Positions 10,707 through 19,365 are shown, counted from the first letter of the stretch. The stretch is 64,000 bases of DNA from Symsagittifera roscoffensis (GCF_963678635.1 NC_087062.1:75012349-75076348); one strand, 5' to 3'. Made by a program: numbers and translations. Notes: generated by a model from the letters alone, not told the origin.

Positions 10707-11237
10707 ATGGACAATTTCAACCTGGATGAATTGATGGACCTGGCAGAGGCATATGTAGGACCGATGGTAGATGCGATCTATCGTCGGCTGATCGAACGAG
10801 ACTTCGCTCTGGAGGACCCAGAGGTGGTCATGTTGCTGACCGCCCTGATCAACATCTTGGGGCACGACAACCGTGGGGACCGCCCCACGGAAGTCCTGTT
10901 GATGGCAGCACATGGAGAAAGAGGAGTACTAGACCGCCCGAACATGAGAGTGATGAGGTGGAGAAACGGGGCTCTCTCAGGGAGTGACTTGGCGAATGAG
11001 CCTGGATTGGGAAGTTCTAGGACTTACCAACCAGGTGAGATGCCAATGCCCTCTAAGCCTAAACCTGGGCTGACGAGAATGCATCGGGAGATGAACAGCG
11101 AGGCGACCTCGTCTGGTTCACAACTGAGAGCAGCTGTGCCACCAAAAAGGGCGAAAGTAACACAGAAGGTTCAGACGAACCAAACCATACAAAATCGAAA
11201 CAGAGGTGAACATCAGACACAGCGAAACTTATTGTAG
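10707..11237 (+). CDS. Unrecognised retrotransposon ORF 3 (176 residues)
   Basis: Starts with ATG (MDNFNLDELMDL) and has a base composition like gag and pol, unlike the AT-rich flanks. The N-terminal ~75 residues are predicted helical and acidic. The C-terminal half is polar and ends in a basic stretch with a nuclear-localisation-like PPKRAKV. There is no signal peptide or membrane segment, so it is not an envelope protein of usual form despite lying in the env position. It overlaps the next ORF, in the +1 frame, by 32 bases. The two may be one protein read through a frameshift or split by an indel. I do not recognise the family. Confidence 0.6.
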   Translation: MDNFNLDELMDLAEAYVGPMVDAIYRRLIERDFALEDPEVVMLLTALINILGHDNRGDRPTEVLLMAAHGERGVLDRPNMRVMRWRNGALSGSDLANEPGLGSSRTYQPGEMPMPSKPKPGLTRMHREMNSEATSSGSQLRAAVPPKRAKVTQKVQTNQTIQNRNRGEHQTQRNLL

Positions 11238-12420
11238 ACCATCAGGAGCACGATATTTGGTGGGCTCAACGTTGGCTCCAATGTGCAAGAGCAGATATCC
11301 TGTACATTTCGTAGCTGTGGACGTGAAGAGTACAAGAACGATTGTGGATCAAGCCTTCTCAGTGCCGAAGTGTGTGAGATTGGCGAGAATGTCTGAAAAG
11401 TCTTACGAGTTACTATGTAAGATGTTCTCAGAAATTCCAGAGAGAACCAAAGAAGAGTTGGAGTCAATACTAGGAAAGAAGTTCATGGGATATGTGAGCG
11501 GGAACTTCAGTGACTTCGAAAAACAGAAACAGAGAGGATCAACTGTCTCAGATTACAATGCAGTAGATGAGAATGATGAAATCCACCGAGTGATGATGGA
11601 AGTGGAACCATTGCTGGAAGCTTCGGGAAAACGTAATTGGAGGAGCATCATGTTGACACATGACGAGTTTCCTTGCCACTGCTTGCTGCAGACCTGGTGG
11701 TATCCCAAGCGTAGTAATCTGATGTTGATCTGGGACTCTGGAGAGCTGCTCTCCATGGGTTTACCAGATTCATCACAGCCCGTAACAATAGTGATAGTGG
11801 GAGTTATGATGGCGACCCGATGGCTGGAAGCTCATGTGAGAGAAAATAATAGACAGGAGGCACCGACGAGAGAACAATTACGGAAATTAGATTGTCTAAA
11901 AGATTTAGATCTTTTTGAGACAATGTGCAAAGTTCTAAACATTCCGATGGAAGTGAAGAAGATATGGGCAAGAAAACGATTGATGCCATGGTTCAGAGCT
12001 AACATGACGGCATGGTTGTACGAGTATGCGAAAAAGCATATGTCGAAGCACGGCAGAGTGTACAGTGAATATCAGCTGGACATTGGGGCAGGAGCTTTCA
12101 AGCGAGCTTTCGTGACTCATCGGAATGCAGTGACCACCGCTGTGAAAAGAATTTCCAGGACGAGCGAGCGTAGTGGAAATGAGAAGGCAGAGATGCTGAA
12201 AGAAGATTTGGAGAGAAACGTGACGTTGTGTCTCCACAACAGCTTCTGTAGAAACAGAGAATCAAACGTGGATCCCCTACCTTGCTGTAAACAGAGGGTG
12301 GAAGAGCAGAAGTGTTGGAGGACGGCTTCCAACAGCGTCAGGATAGTCAATGACGTGCTACAAGACACGGAAACCGAAAGTGCGGAGTCAGTGTCACAGG
12401 AGGAGGAAATGGAGCATTGA
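11206..12420 (+). CDS. Unrecognised retrotransposon ORF 4 (up to 404 residues)
   Basis: Open from 11206 to TGA at 12420. There is no ATG in the overlap with the preceding ORF; the first in-frame ATG is 11281, giving about 379 residues, unless the frame is reached by +1 shifting from ORF 3. Visible features: a charged helical region (EIPERTKEELESILG), a Trp-rich centre (LLQTWWYP), one short hydrophobic stretch (VTIVIVGVMMA) too short for a membrane anchor, a basic Trp-containing region (WARKRLMPWFRANMTAWLYEYAKKH), a Cys-containing segment (CLHNSFCRN ... PCCKQ ... CW) and an acidic tail (SVSQEEEMEH). No enzymatic motif was recognised. Its length and composition match gag/pol, so it is probably a real element gene. 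Confidence 0.6.
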   Translation: MNIRHSETYCRPSGARYLVGSTLAPMCKSRYPVHFVAVDVKSTRTIVDQAFSVPKCVRLARMSEKSYELLCKMFSEIPERTKEELESILGKKFMGYVSGNFSDFEKQKQRGSTVSDYNAVDENDEIHRVMMEVEPLLEASGKRNWRSIMLTHDEFPCHCLLQTWWYPKRSNLMLIWDSGELLSMGLPDSSQPVTIVIVGVMMATRWLEAHVRENNRQEAPTREQLRKLDCLKDLDLFETMCKVLNIPMEVKKIWARKRLMPWFRANMTAWLYEYAKKHMSKHGRVYSEYQLDIGAGAFKRAFVTHRNAVTTAVKRISRTSERSGNEKAEMLKEDLERNVTLCLHNSFCRNRESNVDPLPCCKQRVEEQKCWRTASNSVRIVNDVLQDTETESAESVSQEEEMEH

Positions 12421-12928
12421 CGAATGGTCGAGAAAACAAGAGGCGGCAAGAAAGAAAATTAGAAGAATTTAGAAGTTTTAGAACTTCTAAACGACGAAAA
12501 AAGAAGAGAACAAAGGGATGATGAAGAAAAGTCAAATGTCAGAATTGTTTTGTGTGTGTGAAAAACTCAAGTGAGAAACCAAGCAACCAAGTTGTAATTG
12601 AAAACTGAAACATTTTGTTGAGTTTTGAAATTGTTGCATTTATAAATTTGCATTTTGATTTTAGCAGAAGTGGCTTTAGAGACACTTATTGTTTATTTAG
12701 AAAGGCTTAAGGGAAGAGTATATTTCAATATTCCAGCCTGCATGATTGTTTTTAATCACTTAGGAAGATTGATCACTTTGTGGTGACGTGGAAGGCTTGA
12801 GTAATCTCTTGAAGAGGGAGGTTGTTGCATTGTTCTTTCTAACCACAAAGTTTCTTAGTTTTAATATTCAGGACAATAAACAAGCAAGATTTCCGAAGGG
12901 AAGGAGCGTAGTAGGATAATTTTAGCTT

Positions 12929-12959
12929 GTTGGTTGGCAGGACTGTCCTGCAAGCCAAC
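12929..12959. other. Long hairpin (15-bp arms, one mismatch, 1-nt spacer)
   Basis: The arm 12929-12943 (GTTGGTTGGCAGGAC) pairs with 12945-12959 (GTCCTGCAAGCCAAC) across a single T, with one G-A mismatch and one G-T pair. As RNA the inner pairs would open to a small loop. Confidence 0.8.
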
Positions 12960-13363
12960 ACCTTTTAAATATAAGAGAAGAAGTTTTAATCGGGACATTG
13001 ACACTGGAAGTCAGAAAAAATGTTTTATCTTAAGTCATATCCTCAGAGTGCATGTTAATGAGAGAATTTGAAGGCTATAGTGATGTAGTATGATGCCATT
13101 TATATTCTGCAGTGAGTCGATGTGACGTAGATAAAAGTAATTTCGTGCATTTTGTAAATTCTGTTCGATGACACTGTAACCATTTAGAACATTGCGCGAT
13201 TCAATGAGGACATTGACCGGACTGTCCGGGGAGTATGTGACATTCGACCAGAATGTGAAAAATACAATCTCTGCAGAATTCGGAATTTTAGCAGTAAGCC
13301 TTCCGGATTGGTGGTTTTTATGAACTAAGGGCGTTATTGGAACGTTTAGCCAAACGGTGAAGG

Positions 13364-13413
13364 CTGGAATATTCTAGTATTTTAAAATTTCAAAAATTCG
13401 AATGATGACGTCA
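13364..13413. promoter_or_regulatory. Heat-shock-element-like site and CRE-like palindrome
   Basis: CTGGAATATTCTAG at 13364-13377 fits the GAA-nn-TTC heat-shock factor dimer pattern, and TGACGTCA at 13406-13413 is a perfect CRE/ATF octamer. Paired sites about 30 bases apart could be an LTR or element promoter. Chance occurrence in AT-rich DNA cannot be excluded. Confidence 0.3.
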
Positions 13414-13566
13414 CATTTCTGAGAAATGCCGAAACGGCCATTTTAACAAAAAACGAGTGAAAGAACACAACAACCACATTAGTTGCGCGGACGAGAACAA
13501 CTTTATCGAAATTGAAGAAGTCGAAATTGAAGAAAAACAGCAGCAGATTGCAGAGAACGTTCCGAG

Positions 13567-13598
13567 TTGCAACTATTGTGCTGCTACAATAGTTGCAA
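13567..13598. repeat. Perfect 13-bp inverted repeat
   Basis: TTGCAACTATTGT at 13567-13579 and its exact reverse complement at 13586-13598 are separated by GCTGCT. A second small palindrome (CCGGATTC-AA-GAATCCGG) lies about 100 bases downstream, near 13678-13695. Confidence 0.85.
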
Positions 13599-13815
13599 GG
13601 CCGTTGCGAACAACGGTGAAGGGTAAGAAACCAGCCTTCCGTGTTGTCGTGAAATCGAACTTAAGGAGCTTGATTCACCGGATTCAAGAATCCGGAAGGG
13701 TCTCGGGACGGAAAACTTTTATTGACTCATATGAACTTTTAGCATCCTGTCATGTTCTGACTTGAATTTAATTGATATTTGGATTAGTTTTGACAAGGAT
13801 GAGGTGCTAAGAGTT

Positions 13816-13832
13816 GGGGGGGGGGGGGGGGG
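13816..13832 (+). repeat. Homopolymer of 17 G
   Basis: An uninterrupted G run just upstream of the duplicated structured element. The length is liable to sequencing error. Confidence 0.9.
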
Positions 13833-13914
13833 AAGGGTTGATCCATCTTCGATGGAGATGATGATTTTTATCTACTGAACAAAAACAATAGTAATATAAT
13901 AAGTAGTAGCCCTG

Positions 13915-14215
13915 TTTTTAGGAGTGACCTCGTGGTCTGGGGATACTGAGACCCAGCCATGAGCTCACTATTTTTGCATGTAATTCAGTTAATTTGAGCG
14001 TTCTGGTCGAAGCCGGAGAACAGTAACGTTTTTGTCGACCCGATGTAAGAAAGACCACCGAAAAGTACTGGCTTGGTAGAGACGGTGAAAAACATGCAAA
14101 GCTCTGTTTAGACGCTAGCCAGTCGTCTTAAGACTTAGTTTTGTTATCCGTCGATATGTATCTTCCGGGCGAATGTTATAAATCCATCTCCAATGGATTT
14201 AATATAGAACTGTCA
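13915..14215 (+). ncRNA. Structured tandem element, copy 1 (candidate RNA element)
   Basis: First of two diverged copies, period about 337 bp. It opens with a hairpin at 13929-13963: stem CTCGTGG/CCATGAG, one bulged T, stem CTGGG/CCCAG, loop GATACTGAGA. Further on are a GTTCT/AGAAC hairpin (about 14001-14022), the arms ACTGGC and GCCAGT enclosing the shared GAGACGGTGAAAAAC, and the shared 3' phrase GGGCGAATGTTA. The G-U pair kept in both copies would be an A-C mismatch on the other strand, so the plus strand is the likely transcript. No known RNA family recognised. Confidence 0.5.
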
Positions 14216-14249
14216 CACAAAAACATATTAAAATAGGTTGTTCGAGCCG

Positions 14250-14540
14250 TGTTTTTAATGGCAATCACGTAGTCTGAGGATCCGAGACTCAGCTATGTGG
14301 TTGTGTTCGCATGTAAACGAAAGCTGATCAAAAGTCGTTTGACTGATGGCCTAAAAATAGTAACTTTTTACTTAGCCCTAAACAGACCAGAAAATCAACT
14401 GGCAAGGTCGAGACGGTGAAAAACGAGTAGGATTAAGGTAACTGACGCCTGCCAGTCGTTAATAGGTACTTTTTCTACGCTCCGTCGCTGTGTAGTATTT
14501 GGGCGAATGTTACAATGCTCAAGAACTCTTTTAAGGTTTT
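14250..14540 (+). ncRNA. Structured tandem element, copy 2 (candidate RNA element)
   Basis: Second copy. Its hairpin at 14266-14299 has stem CACGTAG/CTATGTG, the same bulged T, stem CTGAG/CTCAG and loop GATCCGAGA. Three base pairs differ from copy 1 on both sides so that pairing is kept. The ACTGGC/GCCAGT arms, GAGACGGTGAAAAAC and GGGCGAATGTTA are also retained, although sequence between them has drifted. Confidence 0.5.
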
Positions 14541-14966
14541 GATAATTTTTCGGACCGACAGGTCACTTCATTGGAGAAACTCTTCTGTCTAGTTGAAGAA
14601 GAAGAAGAAAGAACACTTGAATTACTATACAATAAAAAGCCGAGGCATCAGTGTAGCAAAGTGTAAATAATAAAATTGGTTATAAATTCATTGGTTACAT
14701 CAAACAAAAACAAAACATCAGAAAACAAGCAATAAACAAAACAAAAAAAAAACAAAATCGGTTACAGTTCGGAAATTGGTTGATTAAAGTATATGAAGTT
14801 TCGGATACTATAGAAAATTAAAGATTTAAGAATTAGGAACAAGCTGGTAATAAAACTTTACAAACAATTTTACAGATAGTCCAATTATACAACGTATATG
14901 CAGAGTATATACAGTTTCTCTTTCAAGCAATGTGTGAAAAATTAAACTGAATTAAAAAATATAGAA
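14541..14966 (-). other. 3' untranslated region of the LINE and junction with upstream sequence
   Basis: No ORF. The sequence is AT-rich with A-rich tracts on the plus strand (about 14700-14755), i.e. T-rich in the LINE transcript, and no poly(A) tail on the minus strand. The exact boundary is unclear. Confidence 0.35.
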
Positions 14967-17900
14967 CTAGCAAAAACGGTAATCACGCCACGTATTTGTA
15001 TTAGTACATATAGGATTGTTTCTCAATTCACTCACGTAAAATTCTTTCAATTTTTTCTTGAATTCTGTTTTCGATTTTTCTAAATTGCGCAAAATTATGG
15101 GCAGTGAATTCCATTTTTTAGAAGTCAAATGAAAAAATGATTTTTGTAGAGAAGCAGTCGAACAATGTTTGTCAAAAATAATTTGTTTCGTTCTTTCGTT
15201 GAGCCTATAATTGGCAGTCGGTAGTCTCAGTGTCTTTTCAAAAGCCTTCTTTTTGTTTGTAAGATATTGGTATAAGTATGTTATACACTTTAACTCAATT
15301 CTTTTCTCGATTCCAATGAACGATTTGCTAATGCGAAGAAGGGAAGAAGATTTAAAATTCGATCTGAAATATGTTCTTTTTAGCGCCCAGTTCAACTGTT
15401 TCTCCAGAGATAGCATCAAAGTAGCATTAATTTGTTGTAAAAAAATTGCTGAATAATCTAAATGTGATAAAACAAGACAATGAAGCAAGGCAACTAATGA
15501 TAATGTCGGCAGTTGTTGTCCAATTGTATCAATAGTTTTAATCCCTTGGGCCATTTTTTGGAGAATTGTTTTGATTTGAGCATGAAAAGATAAACTTGAA
15601 TCAAGAATTATGCCTAAATATTTGCATTCTGATTTTTTGGCTACATAATGCCCACTAATTACTAGTTTATCAGTATCCACATTTTTGCTATCATTTTTTT
15701 GACAAAATGTTATAAATTCCGATTTAGATGCATTCAGATTCAATTGGTTCTCTGCAAAAAATTCCGTTAGATTATTGAGTGATTTTTGCAATCGATTCAA
15801 AGCATCCTCAGAAATTATAGAAGAGGAAAAAACCATACAGTCGTCAGCATATTGAACTAAAGTACAACCCTCATATAATCGCTCTTGTATGTCATTAACA
15901 TAAATATTGAACAACAACGGACCAAGTACCGTTCCTTGTGGGACACCTCGTTTTATTTCAATCCAGTCTGAAAAAATTCCATTGACGTTTACTCTTTGAA
16001 TACGTTTGTTTAGGAAGCTAGCAATTAAAGCATTTGCTCCATTTGAAAAACCGAGAGAAAGCATTTTTTCAATTAAAACTTCATGCGAAATAGAATCAAA
16101 AGCCTTGGACAGATCTAATAAAGCTGCATGTACGATTTTTTTTGAATCTATTTGATTTCGAATACTTTCTGTCACATAAACAAGAGCATCTTGTGTTGAA
16201 ATGTTTTTGCGAAATCCGAATTGAAATGGTGTCATTATTTGAAATTTGTCAAGATGTTCTGTTATTTGGGCATGTAAAATTTTTTCAAAAATTTTAGAAA
16301 AAGCACAAGTTATTGATATTGGCCGATAATTTTTTGCATCCATTGGGTCATCTTTTTTGAACAAAAGGGTTACGTTTGCTTTTTTCAGTTCGATCGGGAA
16401 AATGTTCTCATCTAAGCAAGTATTTATGACAAAAGTTAAATGTGGAACTATAACTGATTGACCGTCAATGATTGCCCAAGCAGGTACGGTACAAGGTCCG
16501 AGAGGTTTTCCAACATTGATTTTTCGAACTATATCAAAGCATTGCTTCACTGTAATGTGTTGAAAATGAAAAGATGCAGATTCAGAGGCAGATTTGTTGT
16601 AATTCGGAGGCTTTTTAGCGCCGAAAAATTCGCCTAAGTTTGAAAAAATATAATTTAAATGATTGGCAATTTTTTTGTCTTGGGTTATCATTTCACTGAA
16701 GGAATTTCGTAGAACTGTAATTCGATGGTTGCCAGAACATGTACCTCTAACTTGGTTAATATATTTCCATTTTTGTTGGATAGTGCTGAGAAGTGAAAAA
16801 CAATTTTTTGAATGATCGAATTGTTTACTTCTAATCAATTTGCTCATTTGATTACGTAAAAACTGGTTTTTTGACCAATTATCGCTTGTGCTTTGACTGC
16901 GATATGATCTGAGTGAATTCTGTTTCTTAGTCAACAATTGCTGACATTCTGAATCGAACCATTCCGTTTTCAACACGTTTTTTGGTTTAAAATTACGAAC
17001 AAACTTTTTTTCGATAGGAGCATGTTGCTGTAGAGCACAAGAAATTAAATAAATCATCGTCGAGAACATGTTTTGTGCGTCTGTACATTGATATAAGAGA
17101 TACCAAGGAAGAGCGGAGAGTGAATTGCAAAATTCATTTTTCTGATAATTTTTCTTATTGAAAGTCGTAATTATCCTCGGTAAAATTTTGCCGCATTTTA
17201 TATCCGTCAAAATAAATGAAGCAAAATGGTCGGTTTTATAAGGTGTATCAAAACAAAACTCAATGCCGTTTGTTTCATAGTCACTGATTATGTAGTCGAT
17301 ATGAGTTTTTGTTGAGGAACTAATTCTGGTCTCATCGTTTGGACAAAAAACCTTCAATCCATATGGAATAATTATAGAATCTAAATTTTCTTTTTCTTTG
17401 CTATCCAGATAATTTATGTTATAATCACCCAAAAGCGTAATTTTATTAGAAACTGAAAAAGCATTATCTATGTTAAGCGTTAATTGTTCCAAAAAATCAA
17501 TAAAGTTTGATCTGCTTGGGTTATAACACAAATTAACTAACATTTTTTCTTTACTCGAAATGTTAAATGTAGATTTGCACTCAACCCACACTGACTCATA
17601 TTTTTCTTTATCAAATAAATTTAGATCAGGCCTCAATTTCGGAGCCAATTTGACTGGTATATATAACAAAACGCCACCGCCTTTCTTTTTTACCAATGAT
17701 TGCCTATCATATCTGAACATCGCATGCGTTCTAGGTTGGAAATTCCATAAATTGTCACTATCTTCTTTTTTAAGCCACGTTTCGGAAATTCCTATAATTG
17801 TGTTTTCGCCCATATCATCAAGAAATTTTTTCAATTGCATCCGTTTTCTAATAATACTTTGAAAATTCAAATGAACAAATTTAAGATTTGCACAATTTTT

Positions 17901-18164
17901 TGAGCAGATACCGTAGACTGTTTCAATGGTTTCGATAGGACCAGGGTTTTTTTCAACATCCCCACTTTGGGTCAGTAACAACGCGAAAAGGAAAAGATGA
18001 GTCAGTGTGGTAGCTCTCCGCTCATTTATCCCACATTTCGTTGATAATATCTTTTGCTGGCAGCTTAGATAGCCCCAGTAAACAATAGTTTTTTCTTTAG
18101 TTTCCATCTGAGCCTTGGAAATTAGAAAAATTGCACAAAACAACCAGAATTTAATATTCAGCAT
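14967..18164 (-). CDS. LINE ORF2: leader and 2A-like peptide, APE endonuclease, reverse transcriptase
   Basis: 1,065 residues. Residues ~5-17 are a signal-peptide-like hydrophobic run, with a second one at ~56-64. DVEKNPGP follows at residues 69-76 (bases 17937-17960), the exact 2A-like ribosome-skipping motif, which would separate the leader between G75 and P76. The endonuclease spans about residues 90-320 with ISETWL (Glu), LLGDYN, a THIDYII segment and the terminal KTDHF (Asp-His). The reverse transcriptase lies about residues 560-850 with LDLSKAFD, RGVPQGTVLGPLLF and YADD. A C-terminal ~200-residue region has no recognised motif. The enzyme nicks target DNA and reverse-transcribes LINE RNA there (known for the family). 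The frame is intact. 2A motifs are known at the start of APE-type LINE ORFs in several invertebrates. Confidence 0.93.
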   Translation of the reverse strand: MLNIKFWLFCAIFLISKAQMETKEKTIVYWGYLSCQQKILSTKCGINERRATTLTHLFLFALLLTQSGDVEKNPGPIETIETVYGICSKNCANLKFVHLNFQSIIRKRMQLKKFLDDMGENTIIGISETWLKKEDSDNLWNFQPRTHAMFRYDRQSLVKKKGGGVLLYIPVKLAPKLRPDLNLFDKEKYESVWVECKSTFNISSKEKMLVNLCYNPSRSNFIDFLEQLTLNIDNAFSVSNKITLLGDYNINYLDSKEKENLDSIIIPYGLKVFCPNDETRISSSTKTHIDYIISDYETNGIEFCFDTPYKTDHFASFILTDIKCGKILPRIITTFNKKNYQKNEFCNSLSALPWYLLYQCTDAQNMFSTMIYLISCALQQHAPIEKKFVRNFKPKNVLKTEWFDSECQQLLTKKQNSLRSYRSQSTSDNWSKNQFLRNQMSKLIRSKQFDHSKNCFSLLSTIQQKWKYINQVRGTCSGNHRITVLRNSFSEMITQDKKIANHLNYIFSNLGEFFGAKKPPNYNKSASESASFHFQHITVKQCFDIVRKINVGKPLGPCTVPAWAIIDGQSVIVPHLTFVINTCLDENIFPIELKKANVTLLFKKDDPMDAKNYRPISITCAFSKIFEKILHAQITEHLDKFQIMTPFQFGFRKNISTQDALVYVTESIRNQIDSKKIVHAALLDLSKAFDSISHEVLIEKMLSLGFSNGANALIASFLNKRIQRVNVNGIFSDWIEIKRGVPQGTVLGPLLFNIYVNDIQERLYEGCTLVQYADDCMVFSSSIISEDALNRLQKSLNNLTEFFAENQLNLNASKSEFITFCQKNDSKNVDTDKLVISGHYVAKKSECKYLGIILDSSLSFHAQIKTILQKMAQGIKTIDTIGQQLPTLSLVALLHCLVLSHLDYSAIFLQQINATLMLSLEKQLNWALKRTYFRSNFKSSSLLRISKSFIGIEKRIELKCITYLYQYLTNKKKAFEKTLRLPTANYRLNERTKQIIFDKHCSTASLQKSFFHLTSKKWNSLPIILRNLEKSKTEFKKKLKEFYVSELRNNPICTNTNTWRDYRFC

Positions 18165-18220
18165 AATAGGTTAAATAAATTAAATAATCGCCAAAGTTTG
18201 CACCAAGAAAAAATGCGAAA

Positions 18221-19249
18221 CTAGTATTTCCTAAAAAATTTTGCACCGTTTTGGAAAAATTGTAACATTTCTGCCGTTTTTGGATCTAAATTTGATGATT
18301 GTTGGGTTTGCTTCATTCTGGGGCGGGTTGTAATCTCACATGTGTTTGCATTAATATCAGAACCCCTAAAAGAATCTCTAAAACTTTGCACCAAAATTTC
18401 AACACCCCCATCAGAAGGATGCAAACCATCCGAGCTAAGAGCATCTGTATTTTGACTAAAAATTTTGTTTATGTCTAAAATATCCAATTTTACTTCGCCC
18501 AAGTCTTTTACATTCCGTACTAAATTAAGAATTTGCTTGTTTAGCTTCTGTACATTTGGATTAAAATCTTTTCTAAAAGCGCCTAAGGGAGTTACAGTAC
18601 ATAGTGAAATTGTTTCTGGGGAGAATTTATGATTTATGAGATAAATTAGTTTTTCTAAGCTACTCACGGCTTCCTTCGCGTCGAAATCACTTGAGAGGCA
18701 GTCATTTATTCCAATTAGCGTAGTTACATGTTTAAAATGTCGCGATTTACTGTTTCTCACGCGTTCCAGCAATGCAGAAATTTTGTGCCCACCAAATCCT
18801 CTCGCCAACACATTTTCCGATATTTGTTCCCCATTGATTCTGTTAACAATTGAGTCTCCCAGTAATAGGCCAGAATATTCTCCTTCTCGTGGTAAAAATA
18901 AATGTTTTCGTTGCTGGTCGAATTTTTCTTCTTGAATATTGGTTGCTTGTATTTTGATTTCTTGGTTATTCTTGCTTTCTTGGTTATTTTCGCTTCGTTT
19001 GTTCTGATTTCTGCTCCGAGTTCCAATCTTGCTCCATTCGTTTTCAAATTTGTTTTCTGTAATTTTCGAATTGCCCGTGTTTTTAAAATTTTCTAGATAA
19101 AAAAATTTGTTTCCTCTTTCTTCCTCTTTCGTTGATACAGTTAAGTTTTCGATAATTCGTTTAAAATAAGTAACATTTTCGACTAAGTCTTTATACAGCT
19201 CGTATTTCAATTCGTCGTTCAGATTTCGGAAAGTTTCGAGGTCAAACAT
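18221..19249 (-). CDS. LINE ORF1 with SGNH/GDSL esterase domain
   Basis: 342 residues from ATG at 19249. The N-terminal ~120 residues are polar and charged (repeated Asn/Lys/Gln), probably nucleic-acid binding. The esterase-like domain covers about residues 125-300, with the block-I serine in LLLGDSI, a glycine in RGFGGHK, the block-III Asn in LIGINDC, and the block-V Asp and His in SSDGLHPSDGG, so the Ser-Asp-His set looks complete. In CR1/L2-type LINEs this ORF1 type is thought to bind RNA and perhaps lipid or membrane. The frame is complete and lies 56 bases upstream of ORF2. Confidence 0.85.
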   Translation of the reverse strand: MFDLETFRNLNDELKYELYKDLVENVTYFKRIIENLTVSTKEEERGNKFFYLENFKNTGNSKITENKFENEWSKIGTRSRNQNKRSENNQESKNNQEIKIQATNIQEEKFDQQRKHLFLPREGEYSGLLLGDSIVNRINGEQISENVLARGFGGHKISALLERVRNSKSRHFKHVTTLIGINDCLSSDFDAKEAVSSLEKLIYLINHKFSPETISLCTVTPLGAFRKDFNPNVQKLNKQILNLVRNVKDLGEVKLDILDINKIFSQNTDALSSDGLHPSDGGVEILVQSFRDSFRGSDINANTCEITTRPRMKQTQQSSNLDPKTAEMLQFFQNGAKFFRKY

Positions 19250-19285
19250 GTTGGCGATTAAAAGCGAAATTAAAAATAAGACATT

Positions 19286-19365
19286 AAAATGAACCGACTG
19301 ATCGCTAGAAATTTAATTTGGTTGTGAAAATGAACCGACTGATCGCTAGAAATTTAATTTGGTTG
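19286..19365 (-). repeat. Two tandem copies of a 39-bp sequence at the LINE 5' end
   Basis: The segment 19286-19324 recurs exactly at 19327-19365, a 41-bp period with a 2-bp spacer. It lies just upstream of ORF1. Tandem monomers at the 5' end of some LINEs act as promoters, so this may be a minimal promoter array. Confidence 0.8.

Larger units (their letters stand above)
1..12420 (+). mobile_element. Ty3/Gypsy-type LTR retrotransposon, internal region, with extra 3' ORFs
   Basis: Gag, then protease-RT-RNase H-integrase in Gypsy order, then two unrecognised ORFs, all on the plus strand. The right-hand limit given is the last ORF; the 3' untranslated part may extend to about 14.5 kb. I found no direct repeat between the first 700 bases and 12.4-14.9 kb, so an LTR pair is not demonstrated; the 5' LTR probably lies partly or wholly left of the window and the 3' LTR may be lost or unrecognised. 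Long open frames suggest a young copy, but there are three frame changes (near 3.2 kb, 10.04 kb and 11.2 kb), so this copy may be defective. Confidence 0.85.
12421..13914. other. Non-coding 3' region of the Gypsy element or flank, rich in palindromes
   Basis: Contains several purine-rich tracts (about 12708, 12812, 12895) that could be polypurine tracts, two strong hairpins, promoter-like sites near 13.37-13.41 kb and a 17-G run. A 102-codon ORF (13457-13765, no ATG start) covers one hairpin; its repetitive, charged start and the hairpin inside make me doubt it is a gene. Confidence 0.4.
14600..19365 (-). mobile_element. Non-LTR (LINE) retrotransposon, CR1/L2-like, two intact ORFs
   Basis: Two long ORFs on the minus strand, 56 bases apart: ORF1 with an esterase domain, ORF2 with APE endonuclease and reverse transcriptase. 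This ORF1-ORF2 plan, with esterase in ORF1, is that of CR1/L2-type LINEs. Both frames are open, indicating a recent insertion. The 5' end is taken as the 41-bp tandem repeat at 19286-19365 and the 3' end is approximate; target-site duplications were not found by eye. Confidence 0.85.

Noticed and set aside
10707-12420. Envelope gene (errantivirus-like)
   Set aside because: No signal peptide, no membrane anchor, no furin-like site in either ORF.
13457-13765. 102-codon ORF with charged repeats
   Set aside because: No ATG start, contains a perfect hairpin and a palindrome, no recognisable domain.
1-14900. LTR pair for the Gypsy element
   Set aside because: No direct repeat of useful length was found by eye between the two ends; a self-alignment is needed to be sure.
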